A DNA stretch of 64,000 nucleotides, taken from assembly GCF_020080835.1 (NCBI RefSeq), contig NC_058164.1, forward strand, positions 24,763,510-24,827,509, given 5' to 3'. The notes under the pieces were generated by a model. That model had not been told where the DNA came from, ran no database searches, and saw nothing but the letters and a program-made list of their open reading frames with translations. This document shows positions 25,901 through 40,900 of this stretch, in pieces. Position 1 is the stretch's first letter; each line of letters starts with the position of its first letter. The position numbers and the translations under genes are program-made. Origin of the DNA: Cotesia glomerata. Taxonomy: Eukaryota; Arthropoda; Insecta; Hymenoptera; Braconidae.

Positions 25901-28900
25901 GTTTTTCATCAACTTTTCTTAATTTGAAGTTATGTTTGATAAAATTTTTAAAGGTGATGAAAAACATCGGGAATATTAATATCTAGTTGTAATTTTGAAT
26001 TTTTAGATCGTTTTATTTATAAACTTTGCTTTTAATAATTTTTATTTAATGCCTGGGCCCATAACCTGTTGCAATTCATAATTTCACGGTAAATTAAGTA
26101 AAATTTTATTTATTACAACAATTTTCAATTCAAATTAATAATTCCTATATTCTTTACATGTTTGTATGTATATATGACGTATATTTGTTAATAACTAATT
26201 CTGGAAAAAAATTATATATCATCATCATATATTATATTCAATATATATAATTTTTTTTAATAGCTTTATAAGTTGCCTTTTATGATTGTTCAATATTATT
26301 TTATATGTCATATATATTCATATATACCACATATGTGATCATATAGTGTCCAATATGAGCATATGAACTTCATTTGTGAACAATTAAGTCTTTTATCATT
26401 TGATACAGCTTCAAATTATCATATAAGCTTCATATATGGTCACATATACTTCATATGAGATCATATAGTAATTCATATGCACCATATGTGGAAAATTAAG
26501 TCTTTTATTATTGGATATAGCTTCATATGATTATATATGGCCATATGTGATCATATAGTGTCACATATTCTTTGTATGTGAAAAATTAAGTCTTTTGTGA
26601 TAGAATTTCTGATTTATACGACCATAAATAGTCATATATGCATCACATATGGTCATACGTGATAATATAGTGTCACATATGATTTGTATGTGAAAAATAA
26701 AGTATTTTATACTTGGATATATCTTCATATGATCACATATGTTTATATACGGTCAAATATGATCATTTATGATCACATGTTAGCATATATGGCCATATAT
26801 GATCATATAGTGTCACATATACTTAATATGTGAGAAATATGGTTTTTTATGATAGAATTTAGTTATATATGGCCATAAATGCTCATATATGCATCACATA
26901 TGGCCATATGTGATCAAATATTCATCAAATATGGCCATATGTGATCATATATAGTCACATATGGTCATATGTGATCATATATGGTCACATATGATTTATA
27001 TGTGAAAAATGAAGTCTTTTATAATTTGATACATCTTCATATGATCACATATTTTCATATTAGGCCACATGGTTACATATATGGCCCTATATAGTCACAT
27101 GTGACCATATATGGCCATATATAATCATATAGTGTCACATATACTTAATATGTGAATAATTAAGTCTTTTAAGATGGAATTAAGCTATATGTACAAACAT
27201 AAATTGTCATATATTCATCATATATGGCCATATGTGATCATATATGGTCATATATAATTTTTATGTGAAAAATAGAGTATTTTATGCTTGAATATATCTT
27301 TATATGATCACGTATTGTTTTAATACAGCAAAAAATAAGTTTTATTTTATGTCTGGGCCCATAACCTGTTGTAATTTATAATTCTACGGTAAATTAAGTA
27401 AAATTTAATTTATTGCAACAATTTTTAAGTAAAATTAATCATTTTTAAATGATAAATAATTTCAATTTAAACATCCCAATATAAAAAAATTCCCATAATT
27501 CTTTCATAAAGTATCGATTAATTCCTCTGAAACATTCGCGAAATTCCAATGACGACAGTTTGAAAAATTTATTAAATAAAACGACCTACATAGTTAAAAA
27601 AAAAAAAAAAAAAAAATGTATTTACAATTTACATATACAAGGGAGAAAAGGTATGTAAATATATATTTATATCAAGACCACACATTGCAGGTCAGGGGGG
27701 GGGGTTAAGTTAAATTACCTTGCGCTCAGTGACACAACACGGGCAGTTATATTTAAATATTGATAATGGAGGGTTCAATACACATTATAATTAAGTAACA
27801 AAAAGTGAGTATTGGTATTATTAATAACAATAATTATATTAGTGTAATAACAAATGAATAACAAACGTACCTTCGCCATTTCTGTATTCAAGTGTGTCGC
27901 AATCGCTCGGCTGTTTCTTGTTGCATTCATCAGAGGCTCTGCTGTGCATCGAAAAAATAACAAAATAATATATCAGTCACGTATTGGAATTTAAACGAGT
28001 TTAAGAATGGGAATGATGAACAAGTTCGGAAGAAATAAAACTGAAGTATAATTTAAAGGTTAATAGAGATGTTAAGTGTCTAAAGGAGGACGGAACTGGA
28101 ATTTAAGTTAAGGTTAAGGTGTTGAGGTATTTTTAAGTAGCTTTCTATCATATCTATATATATATATATATATATATATATTACTTAATAAATAATTATT
28201 TATTGAAGCTTCCAGATTTATTATGACGCTTATTACCTTCTGAGAAAGAGGACAGTCATGATAATTATTATCACGAGCAAGACCACCACTGCGACTATAG
28301 CGCCAGCGATTATGCGCACCTGCATGTTGTCGTCATCACCGACATAGTCTGCAAACAATCAACACATTATTGGCAACATAAACAAACCAACAAATTAAAT
28401 AAAATGTCCCGAGTATCACTGATTTTATTTATTGCGCTGTTTGTTTTACTTAAACTCTACCAGTTTGACTGTATGTTATAAATATATAAGGTTAGTATTG
28501 ATGTGTTTGTTTTTTTAGGTTATTTATTTAGCTTGTTTTCATTGAATTTTATTTTATTTTGTTTTTTTTTGGTTTCGGATAAATTTATTGACTACTTGTG
28601 ACTCCTGACAGGATCGTTTATCGTTTCTCACCTAGTCCCATTGCATGGTTTGTCTTTTTGTAGATCACTGGTGTGTACTCGCCCCATCCGCGGGTCGTTT
28701 TGGCTCGCACCTGGATCGCGTAATCGGTTGCCGGGCGCAAACCTTTGAATGTTGCTGATAAATCGTGTGTTTGCACTATCGTTGCGTTTATTGCGTCGTC
28801 AAATCGGGGATATACTTTTACTGTAATCAATTTTTTTTTTAGTTTTTTTAGATAGAGGAAAAAGTTTAGAGAGTTTTAAAGTTAGAAGAAATAAAATTGA

Positions 28901-31900
28901 GGTGAGTTTTGAAAAAATTTGAATCTTATTTTTTTATGATTGAAAAAAAATAAAGTTGTTTATTTTTGAAAATTAGATATACCGCGACCTAGATAATGAA
29001 ATTCCGAGTAAAGTGAACCCAAACAACCTATATTAATTATCACTCTATCATCAAATTAATGGCATTAATATTTTATTAATCAATTAATCAAAAATCGACC
29101 TGCGGCGGATCAAGTCGTGCGACGGCTTATTTTACGCGGAATTTTAAGAACATTTCAAGTAACTACTTTATTTGACTCAATATCAATTAGAACAGCAGTT
29201 AATTAACGATTAAACAGCTAATAAATATTTCTTCAATTTGTTAACAAGTAAATTTTTGGAGGATTAATTTGAGTGAGTTTTTTTACTCGAAATTTTCATG
29301 AAATTTTATATTGCAAAAATCTTAAACTTTTTTTATGATTAACAAAAAAATAAAGTTGTTAATTTTTGAAAATTAACTATACCGCGACCTAGATAATGAA
29401 TTCCCGAGTAAAATGAACCCAAACAACCTATATTAATTATCACTCTATCATCAAATTAATGGCATTAATATTTTATTAATCAATTAATCAAAAATCGACC
29501 TGCTGCGGATCAAGTCATGCGACGGTTCATTTTACGCGGAATTTCAAGAGCATTTCAAGTAACTATTTTATGTGGCTCAATATAATTAGAATATCAGTTA
29601 ATTAACGATTAGATAGGTAATGAATATTATTTTGATTTGCTAATAAGTAAATTTTTGTCGGATTGATTTTAACAACTGAGTGACTTTTCAATGATAGCAA
29701 TAATTCCACGATGTGAATTGCAGACAATAAAGAAGATATAGAGTGTGTATAAATAATAACAATAGTAAAATTAATGCAAGAGCAGTAATAATGTGAAACT
29801 TAATTGAAGTAGTAATTAAAAAATGTTAATGCACCTTCATAACGTTCAACAATATCACTCTCGCCTAATTCAGTAATGGGAGCATCCCAACTGATGCTGA
29901 GCTCGGAACTCTTGACGCTAGTAATCCTAACATTGCTGACGAGACTCGGTACACTTGCCTCGGTTGTCACGGTAATATCTACATACTCAGAACGGCCCGC
30001 CATCGGTGATACACCGTTCTCGGCAAACACTTGAAACCGATAAGTCGTAACTGCATTTAATCCGGTGATGGTGATCTTCGTGTCGTTGAAGATTTCCTGG
30101 TTTTAATTAATTATTAAAAAAATGTAACAACAGTAATTAATCAAATTTCATGCATCGCTGGTTGATTATTTTAATGATCTAATTTACTTACAGTATTGGG
30201 AATATACTTGACTCCGGTGCTGCAGGCGTCGCAGACAACCCTGTAAGTGGTATCAAGTCTTCCTCCCTGCTGATAAGGCGCATTCCAGGATAAAATTACC
30301 GTAGATTGATCCACGAAATTCACTGTCAGGTTTTGCGGGGCTGATGGTGGCTCTAAAGATAAGAAAAAGGTAAGTTTTCATGTAAACTTAAAGATTAAGA
30401 TAAATTTCCCGTATAAAATATCCCTAGACTCTAAAATCGTTTTTTTGACGATTAACAAAAAAATAAAGTTGTGTATTTTTGAAAATTAGATATACCGCAA
30501 CCTAGGTGTAGCAACCCCGAGTAAAATGAACCCAAACAACCTATATTAATTATTACTCTATTATCAAATTAACGGCATTAATATTTTATTAATCAATTAA
30601 TCAAAAATCGACCTGCGGCGGATCAAGTCGTGTGACGGCTCATTTTACGTGGAATTTCAAGAGCATTTCAAGTAACTATTTTATTTGACTCAATATCAAT
30701 TAGAACAAAAGTTAATTAACGATTAATAACAAAAAATGTGAACTTACGCGTGCATGGCATTTTCCTCGGGTCTTTTGGCGCTCTGAAGTATCCGACATCG
30801 CATCGGCACTCGACAAATCCATAATCGGGAGCAGTGCTATGTGCAGGACACTTCTCACACGTATGAGAGCCAGCCTCGTGCTTGAACTTGCCAATAGGAC
30901 ACTCAGTGCACTGTTGCTTCTCGACATCGGCTTGATAACCGGGTTTGCAGTGGCATCCTCCAGATGGCAAGTACCACTTTCCGTCTCCTTTGCAGAGGAA
31001 AGTTGGTTGGTCTATTTCCACGGCATTTGCAACGCACGTGCCAATAGTTTGCTCTATCAGGGCAACTTCACGGCCAGTTGGCGTTGCCGGAAAGTGGGCA
31101 AAGTTAACAGACACCTCTGGACAACTTATGTAGTAGACTTTTATTGCCAGGATGGATATACAAGCCCCCTGGTCCCGGAATGCAAAGTACACTCCTTTCT
31201 TAGTCACTGGTATTGATTTAACTTCGGTGTTTATTATAACTTCGGTGTTTGTGTTGAATCTTCCCTCGCCCGCGGCTATGCGACCTGTCATTTATATTTA
31301 TTAGTTTACAGATAAAGGTACTTACTTACTTACTTACTTACTTATTTATTTATATTTACTGCTTTGTATTTAATGCCGGTTACCGAAAAGGAATTTAAAC
31401 TTTTCAACAAATTCTCTTAAAGTAAATCCGATTTTAGTATTTAAACTTGTCCTTTTTACTTTAATTATAACTTTTCAATACTCATAAGAGCTGTACAACT
31501 TACATTAAAAGTTTTGAATTTTTTTGTTTTTCGCGCCATATTTTTGATAAGAGTTTTTTTGAATTTTTTCAGTGAAAATGTTTCGGATAAGGTTGTTGAA
31601 GAGAATTTAAAAAAAAATTCCGAGTTTTTAAGTTTATTTATAGAGAATTTGTGAAAAATAAGCGAGATGCCAAAAAAGGAAAATTCAAAGCAAAGGAACC
31701 GGGTTCGATTCTTAGCAGAGGTAAATTTGAATGTCAACTATTTAATTTTTTATTTTAATTATAACTTTTCAATACTCATAAGAGTTTTATAATTTACATT
31801 AAAAGTTTTGAATTTTTTTTATTTTCGCGCCATATTTTTGATAGGAGTTTTTTTAGTGAAAAGGTTTCGGATAAGGTTGTTAAAGAGAATTTTACAAAAA

Positions 31901-34900
31901 ATTCCGAGTTTTTCAGTCTATTTATAGAGAATTTGTGAAAAATAAGCGAGATGCAAAAAGCGGAAAATTCAAAGCAAAGGAACCGGTTTCGATTCTTAGC
32001 AAGGGTTAATTCAAATTTCAACCATTTAATTTTTTTTTTTTAACTAAATTGAAGAAAGGAATGATTTTTTAAATAATGACAGTAAACTTATCAATAAATT
32101 CCGGCAGCTGTTAGCAGACACTACAAAGCAATTCTTGAGCAAATACCCGACTAATTATTATTGCAAATTTGGCTCACCTATCAACTTGTAACTTTCAGGT
32201 TCCCATGGCGGAGGTTCTTTGGTGGCGGCATCAAACTCGTAGTAGAGCAGAGAGAATGTCTCCTTGCAGCTAAGTGCATTACCCGGGAACAAGGAGCAGT
32301 CTCTTGTAGTAAACTTGATCTCAATGTACATACGATTGGCCGGACCACGTTCTATGAAGGGCGTCCAAAGCCAGTTGTTGACGTTGTTGTAGGCGACATC
32401 GCAAACAACATAACTTCTCCAGTTTATACCCTTGTCGAAGTTGGTAAAGGATTCCTCCACCCACTGTAAATAAACGTAAACAAAATTTAAGGGTTGTTCT
32501 CTCTCAATAATAAAGACGAAAAAGAAATTCAAATAAAAAGCAACTTTCTGAAGAAATACCATTTCTTTACCGCTTTTTGCTTCACGGAATATTGCTACGT
32601 ACTCAATGCATAAAATTCGATATGTAGTTGTAAGTATAACTTTAAAAGTTTCTTACTATAACTTTTTTCATAGATATTTATATTCATTTTTATTTTTCAG
32701 TATCGCTGAAATCAGATACGGAAAAGTTTTAGGACTAAAGTACCTCCTTGGGTCTCGATTGCGAGGAGCGATTCACGAATTGCGGACAACCTTGAAGAAC
32801 GAGAGGACGTTATTTGTCCTTAAGAAGAACAAGTGGAGTCTGGAGATACTGGGAAATAGGAAGGTGGTGATGATGAGGCCATTTTCACCCTACACCCTAA
32901 AAATATTCTTACTTACCCAAAGAGCTGTAAAAGCCACCCTATCTACAGTCGCCCAGAAGTTTCTTAAGACGCTTTATTCCGACTTGACAAGTTGCTAGGA
33001 CACTTTGCTGCCGGATAATGGCTGACGTACTAACGGTAAAATCTTTCCCGACATACTACTACTGTACAATGAATTACAGATATAAATATATATCATATAC
33101 TATATTATATCGACTATAGAGCTACTTGCTGAGTGTTTTATCTCACCAGTAGATGGATTTTGACAGTTCGCTAATGCTAACTCAGGACTTGTAATACTTT
33201 AAGGCTATTTGCTATTAGTTATCAGCTAGTGAAGAAGAAGTATGAAGTGCCAAGAAAATTTCTACTTTCAACGGATAAGTTAGTGTCATTCCATTTCCGA
33301 TGGGACGTGTAAGGTAAGTGAAAGTTTGTTTATTACAATTATTTGTTAAGTTTATGCTAACAATGACTTTGTTTTCACGCCAAGTGATGCACTGTTCAGG
33401 ATAATCAATTTAGTAACTTAAGATATCAATTTTATGCAATTGGCATATTAGTTTTTACACCAAGTGATGCACTGTTCAGGATAATCAATTTAGTAACTTA
33501 AGATATCAATTTTACACGCATAAAAACGATTTTGTTGAAATAACAAAATACGGGATAATTGAAAAATATGTTGTGGTAACAAATGAGTATAGTTATAGCA
33601 AACCCATTAGTTGCATTAACAAAATGTTTCAAATTGTACTAACAAACCAGTTTGTTGAATCACAAAATCAATTTGTTGCTCTAACAAAATCATTTTGTTG
33701 CTGTCACAAAATGACTTTGTTGCTGTAATAAAATGGTTTTATTGCTGTTACAAAGTGATTTTGTTGCAATAACAAAACTAATTTGTTGCCAAAATATTTT
33801 CCAAATCATCTATAGCTGATTATAGCGTATTTTTAAATGCATTCTTATAAAATTTACTGTAACAAATTTATTTGTTATTCCAACAAATTCTTATTGTTAT
33901 TATTACAAATTCTCTTTAATACTTCAACAAATTGTCATTGTTACTCCAACAAATTCTCTATGTTATTTTAATAGAATAATTTTGCTGTTTCAACAAAATA
34001 ATTTGTTATACCAACTAAAATATTTTGTGTAATCAACTTAAAGATTTTGCTATAGTAACAAAACTGTTTTATTGCTATAACATATCAATAACTTGTTATA
34101 ACCTAAATTTTGTTATTTTAATATATAATTTGTTATCCCTATGTTAACATCAAATTTTTTTCTTCGTGTATGTAACCGGCATATTAGTTTTTGCTCTAAA
34201 GTACCATCAACGTTAGATTGTGAAGCAACGTTTCTTCCACATCTTCAGTATTGTGGAAAATCCCTGAGCAATTTTCGTTTCATTGAATTTTTAGACTTTG
34301 TACGTCCATGATCATCACCGTGATGATAAGACCCGACAGACACGTAGTTTGGAACAACGTACTCCTTTTAGTTATACGGCTAATAAAAAAGAGTGGTATA
34401 AAAAGTAAAAGTATAAGCATGAGTGTAAGTGTGAAGAGGGTTCTCGAGCGAAATAAAACGATAACACAATAAAAAGAACGAACAAGTGGCAAAAAAGTAC
34501 GGATGATGCAATATTTTCTATTTTCCTCAAGCCACCAATAATAGATATGAACTACCACGAAATAAAGCCAATAAGCTCACGGAGGTCCGAAGACGGGAAG
34601 AGGGTTGTAATATTGCCGGCATAATCGCGATTCCGATGGTGTAGGTTCCTGAGGAAAAGGGACGGAATAGGGTCCAGATCTTAATATATATTGAGTTCTT
34701 CCCTCTGTTTTCTGCTCGACTCTTCTAGGGAACTAACACTCGCATACTTGTTCTATTCCCCAGGATAGAACTGCCAGAATAACAAGGGATGAAGCTACGG
34801 CTCAATAGTGCAACGATGCACGTATTGGACACTTTCCTTATTCTTTTTCCCTTAATCTCGCCCCATTCGTGTGCTGCCCAACACTTTGAGAAATAAATTA

Positions 34901-37900
34901 AACTGGGGTATAAACTGATCGCACGTGTGCCTAACACCCCAGGCTTCCAGGCTGGTTAGTACACGCGCCGAGCCTTAAGTTTGTGTAATCGTTCATAGTT
35001 TCCGGCCTGTCACATTAATACTTTGGATAAATATATTTTATTTGGATTTGGATGATCAGAATTCGAGATTTAAAAATTTATATCAACTAGTAGATTTCAT
35101 CCGCCTTAGCAACGCTTCTAACAACCTTAGCAACATCAAATTCCCACCAACTTCTTATTTGGAGATGATATTAATGATTAATGACTAATTATATTTAATA
35201 ATTACTTTTTGATCAATTAAACAAGATATTCTACTGGAAGCATAATTAACGCCTTCTATTTGAAGGAATACTTAAAAGTGATCAATAGTCAAGAAAGGAT
35301 TGCCAATCAGTGAAAAGCCAGAAAGTTTCCGGAAACCCGGTTAACCACGAAATCAATGGAAGCCGAGAAGGTACACAGAGCTTGAGCTACAGCTAACTAA
35401 CCAAGTGGCCCTGTCCTTCGAGCATCGTTGTCACGTCAGGCAACTAAACAACTTGGGTCGTCGACTTGCTCTTGCGGGTTTGCGACAAACAGACCGCAAG
35501 GAATTACCGGCGCGCGTTACCATTAGTTTTATTGGCCCAAGAGGCCCGTCGACAGCAAGACGTCTGTCCAAACGAGAACCAGCTGACCAATCTGAGTTAA
35601 CTTGAATCACAAGGAGAGGAACGAATCCGAATGAGGGGATCAAGCCTACTCCGGATTCGAGATCAAGAAACCCGAAACCGCAAAAAGAGTCCATGAAGAA
35701 TCTCTCCGTAGACTTGCCAAGTCTGGTTCCAGTTCGCATAAAGAAACTCTCTTTGGTTTGGACCCGTTTCACTCGGGCCCCAAGGGAATCACCAGGTCCT
35801 GCTCCTGCTCCTGCGCATCGAAGAACCACTTTGCGATTCTCAACCCGAAAAAATATCAGAATATGCCAGATCCTGGCAGTTGCTACTGACGTATTTCCGG
35901 CAGATTCACCGGGCGCTAATAAATTTCTTTACAGTTTCTTGCTTGGTCTTACTTGAGAGTTTCATTAGCTCAACACGTGACGGTTTTTTTCGACACCTAA
36001 TCATTTAAGAGCACATCTGGATCCTCTAAATTCATTAGGTGACAAATTTCGACGCTAAAGTACGAGCTCTTGCTTGAGTTATTGCTCTAGTATCTTACGA
36101 CGGACGTGTAGGAGTGAGACTGCTATGATATGGACAAGAATATAGGGATAAAAGAAAAAAAAAAAAGTTATTAAAAAAGTTTTTTAGACTTCCGCGTGAT
36201 AAATTTCGTTTTGAATTTCAAGTTTGAGGTGAGAGACATTTACTGCTATTTTATTATCACTCTGTTTTTTATCTACGATCAACAGATATTTTTGTCTAAT
36301 ACTAACTTATAAGCTCTAATGATATTAAATTTCATTAGGTTTATGTTACGCCTGAGTGGTACACCGTAAAGGATAATCAATTATTTATAAGCCGGGGGTT
36401 TGATGTTTTTTTTTTTTGGTTAAGGTTAGAGAACAGTAAAATTTTTTTTATTTTATTTTAAGGGGTACATCAACCTTTGAAAATCTTTCTAGATTGGTGC
36501 GTCAAGACAAATATATCCTCGAAAATTAGTATTCCAAGGTTTTGCTCTACATAGGATCATTTTTAACAATAAATTGTAACGCTTAACTTTTCTTATTCTT
36601 GTAAATTATGACGGAATTTATTTTAGCCGATTTAAAAGCAAATTTCGTTGGTTTAGAGCAAATAAACGGGCGCCGAATTTTATTGGAATGAATGAAAACG
36701 ATTTATGAAGACGTATTGCTGTGATTTCATGGTATATATCTATATATATATAACGTTGAAGAATGGAAAACGGGAGAAAATAGGAGCTAGAAGCTCTGGC
36801 TGGCGTTGTTGAGTAAATTGGAAGAGCGCAAGATCAACGAATATAACCTGAAAGTTCAACTTTTTATCGTATTCGCGAGGAGGAGACAATGAAATTGGAA
36901 TCCCAAGTTCTGATGGATCGTAAATTTTTCAAAATTTAAGCTGCCGAGGGTCGGGTACACAGATTTATATATTACATACTACAATCTCCGATATATGTGT
37001 GCTCTAGAGCAATAATAGATCGCTGGGAGGGGAGGGGGATAACTGCGGAACATAAAAGAACGGTTTTGATTTCCAATTGTAGCCATCCCCGATACGAAAG
37101 AATGACTTTAAATAACAAAAAAAGAAAAATAAGCAAGCCAAAGAATAAAACTAACTTCTGACAATGCGGGACTCCATCAATTGGTTATATGGATTGTGTG
37201 TGACACAAAAGGGCACCTTTGGCCCAGTCTCCAAAGCCAAAGGGTTCATTGCACTCGGTGCAACTTGGAAAATACGCATTTGTTTGGGATAAATGTATGT
37301 CGTTATAGATATATTCCATCGAATATATACGACCGGAGCTCGAGGAATAGGGATGTCGAGGAATAAAACACCCGAACCGCATCCTACCAAACTTTATATA
37401 TATCCAAAGACGAAAAATGTATGCCGAGTTCTTTCCTGCAATAAACAAGATCCGGGGATTTAGATAACATTTCTTTAAAAAGAGGTTACCGACATTGCAA
37501 AACAACTTATAATGCCTTTTCAAGAGGTAAATCTCGGCACTACCCGAAAGGAAGTTCCAGGTGGTCATCAAAGTCAAGTTTGGGTTAATGGATGACAAAA
37601 CGTTCTCTAGTCTCAATGATTGCTTCTAAGACCTTTATGATCCGAAGAAGTGGGTTATGTAAGCATATATGCAAAAAGAAATTTTGTTAAGATAACCTAA
37701 GATATGTTGTGGTAACAAATAAATTTAAATAGGGATAACAAATTGTATGTTAAAATAACAAAATTTAGGTTATAAGTTATTGATATGTTATAACATAACA
37801 GTTTCGGTACTATAGCAAAATCTTTAAGTTAATTCGACAAATTACTTTAGTTGGTATAGCAAATTTTTTTGTTGAAATAGCAAAATTATTCTATTAAAAT

Positions 37901-40900
37901 AGCAAAGAAAATTTGTTGAAGTAACAATGACAATTTGTTGAAGTAATAAAGAGAATTTGTAATAATAACAATGACAATTTGTTGGAGAAAAAATAAATTT
38001 GTTACAGTAAATTTTATAAGAATACATTTGAAAATATGCTATAATCAGCTATAGCTGATTTGGAAAATATTTTGACAACGAATTAGTTTTGCTATTGCAA
38101 CAAAATCACTTTGTAACAACAACAAAATCATTTTATTGCAGCAACAAAGTCATTTTGTGACAGCAATAAAATGATTTTGTTAGAGCAACAAATTGATTTT
38201 GTGATTTAACAAACTGGTTTGTTAGTACAACTTGAAACATTGTGTTAATACAACTAATGATTTTTTGCTATAATTACACTCATTAGTAACCACAACATAT
38301 TTTTCAGTTATCCCGACTTTTGTTATAACAACAAAACAACTTTGTTACTATAGCAAAATCTTTAAGTTAATTCGACAAATTACTTTAGTTGGTATAACAA
38401 ATTTTTTTGTTGAAATAGCAAAATTATTCTATTAAAATAGCAAAGAAAATTTGTTGGAGTAACAATGACAATTTGTTGAAGTAATAAAGAGAATTTGTTA
38501 TAATAACAATGAGAATTTGTTGGAATAACAAATAAATTTGTTACAGTAAATTTTATAAGAATACATTTATAAATATGCTATAATCAGCTATAGCCGATTT
38601 GGAAAATATTTTGGCAACAAATTAGTTTTGTTATTGCAACAAAATCACATTGTAACAGTAACAAAATCATTATGTTGCAGCAACAAAGTCATTTTGTGAC
38701 AGCAATAAAATGATTTTGCTGGAGCAACAAATTGATTTTGTGATTTGTTAATGCAACTAATGGATTTTCTGTAACTACACTAATTTGATACAACATATTT
38801 TTCAGTTACCCCGTATTTTGTTATTTCAACAAAATCGTTTTTAAGCGTGTATGTCAACTCATTGACTTTTTCAATTATTAAAGTACGATATTGGTGAACG
38901 AAAGAGCTTCACATGTGATAAATATACTTTTTTAATGATCATATTAACTTCATATGTGACCTTATTGGTTTCTGTAATAATTAATAAGCTTTTTAATGAG
39001 GTTATGCTGCATTGATGGACAAGTCTACTTCATCAACACCCAGAATATTTCATGTATGATAATATAGAGTAAAATCGCATAAAATGATATTTCCAACGCA
39101 ATAATAATCCAACATATCAAAAGTATTTATTTAAAATCCTGAACGACAGAAACTGTTGTACTCGTCTTGTTTTTTGCGTTGTACCAAACAATCCGAAAAC
39201 CGCAGGATGAGTTTTTGTGACCTCATCATCAAAGAGACAGGTTTTATATACATATATACAATATACATATATATTGTTGTTTTGTTGGTCTTCAAAAGCA
39301 AAAACCGACACATACAAACAGAAGCCACATGATACAGGAGCGACGCATTAATTTTGAAACGTATATATATTTGAGTTTTGATGACAAAGACCCAGGGCCC
39401 GTACCACATTTAATATGGATGTCTGTCGATAACTGTACATGTCACATCCTTTTTCGGGTTTTCATTTCAAAATGTCAATTCCGTTGTCCTTGTTTTTCCC
39501 CTTATCTCTTTTTCCGAAATATATTTCCGCACTACCAAGAGTAGAGCATGAATATCATTTTTCAGTACATAAAATTTCCGATAAATTTTACAGAGAATGC
39601 GCTTCGAATAATAAAAAAGAAAAAAAAAGTTTAACTCGTGCTCGGAAAATTTAAGGTGATCAGAATGTTTAACGTTTCTATCAGGCTTTTTCCGTGTCAC
39701 CCTAACAACCTAAGGACCATTCCATTTCTTAACGTCAATCTCGGATTTGAAAATAGAGATTCTGGGCTTTGTGTGTTCCAGTCACGACCCAAGTGTCAAC
39801 TGAATCAACTCTGTCTAAAGCGTGGATTATCCTATTCACGCTCACGTGGCGGTCCCTCGAGCCAAGCATACATATTCTGAATTTACATACTCATCCACAT
39901 CTATACGTCTGTATGTATTAGGGTCTTCTGGATGTATTTGGAATCCTCTCAAAAATAATTCTCGATAACTCAAGGTATAATATCGATTCCCTCGGAAAAA
40001 TCATGTATTTACACTTTTTTTGCAAAGCCCTGAGATTTATAGTAATTTGCAGTAAAGTATATCGATAGGAAATTTAATGCTCTATAAAAAAAGTTCCTTA
40101 TAGGGGCATTCCATAGTGACTGGTGGGACATTTGACTCTGGATTTCATCAATTATATATAATTATGTAACTGAAACTTATACTATAGTAATATTCATCTT
40201 ATAATATAGAAGAATAACTCATTAACAACATCTCTTTGTCAAAAAACACCATTACTTTTTAAGTTTCTCGTAATTATCATTTGACTGAGTGTGACTGGTG
40301 GGACTAAGAAAAATCCTTACTCTCTTACCAAAGGTATACTTAAAGTCCAATTTCAGTTCGACCACTAAACTTTTAAAAAATACTTCCCTCAAAAATACAA
40401 AATTAATCCTACAAACATTGAATATTATGAAGAATTAGACTGATTACCTACGTAGAAACAATTAAAAAAATTTGTTTTTATTGTGACTGGTGGGACAGGC
40501 ATTTGCGACTGGTGGGACAAGTACAAAATGTCTACATCAAGTTGTTTATTAAAAAGACTTTTATATTATTTCAACCTTAGAAACATTATTGTTTATATAT
40601 TTAACTATAAATTATTTAGGATAATTGAAAAAAACTAATTAAAAAACACAAATAAAGGATTTAGCATGCTGACAACACGATCTTGATAAACTAAGGTGTT
40701 AATTAATAATGAACATAAAAAAATTTTTTCTTAAAACTATAATAATAAATATGTTAGTTAATAACAAACACAAAATGAATTTGTTCTTAAAACTATTAAA
40801 ACAACATTTGATCCGGATACAAATTAGTACGGCTGAAAAGTTACTGGGAGAGAAAAATCGAATTTCTTATTGATTAAAAAAAATTTTTTTTACAAATTAG

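Noticed and set aside
30716..31216. Plus-strand frames opposite the cysteine-rich exon
   Set aside because: Shadows of the Eph coding frame, which has splice sites in phase and clear homology.
35431..35829. 132-codon minus frame in the large intron
   Set aside because: Opposed by open plus frames over the same bases, no homology recognised and no splice context.
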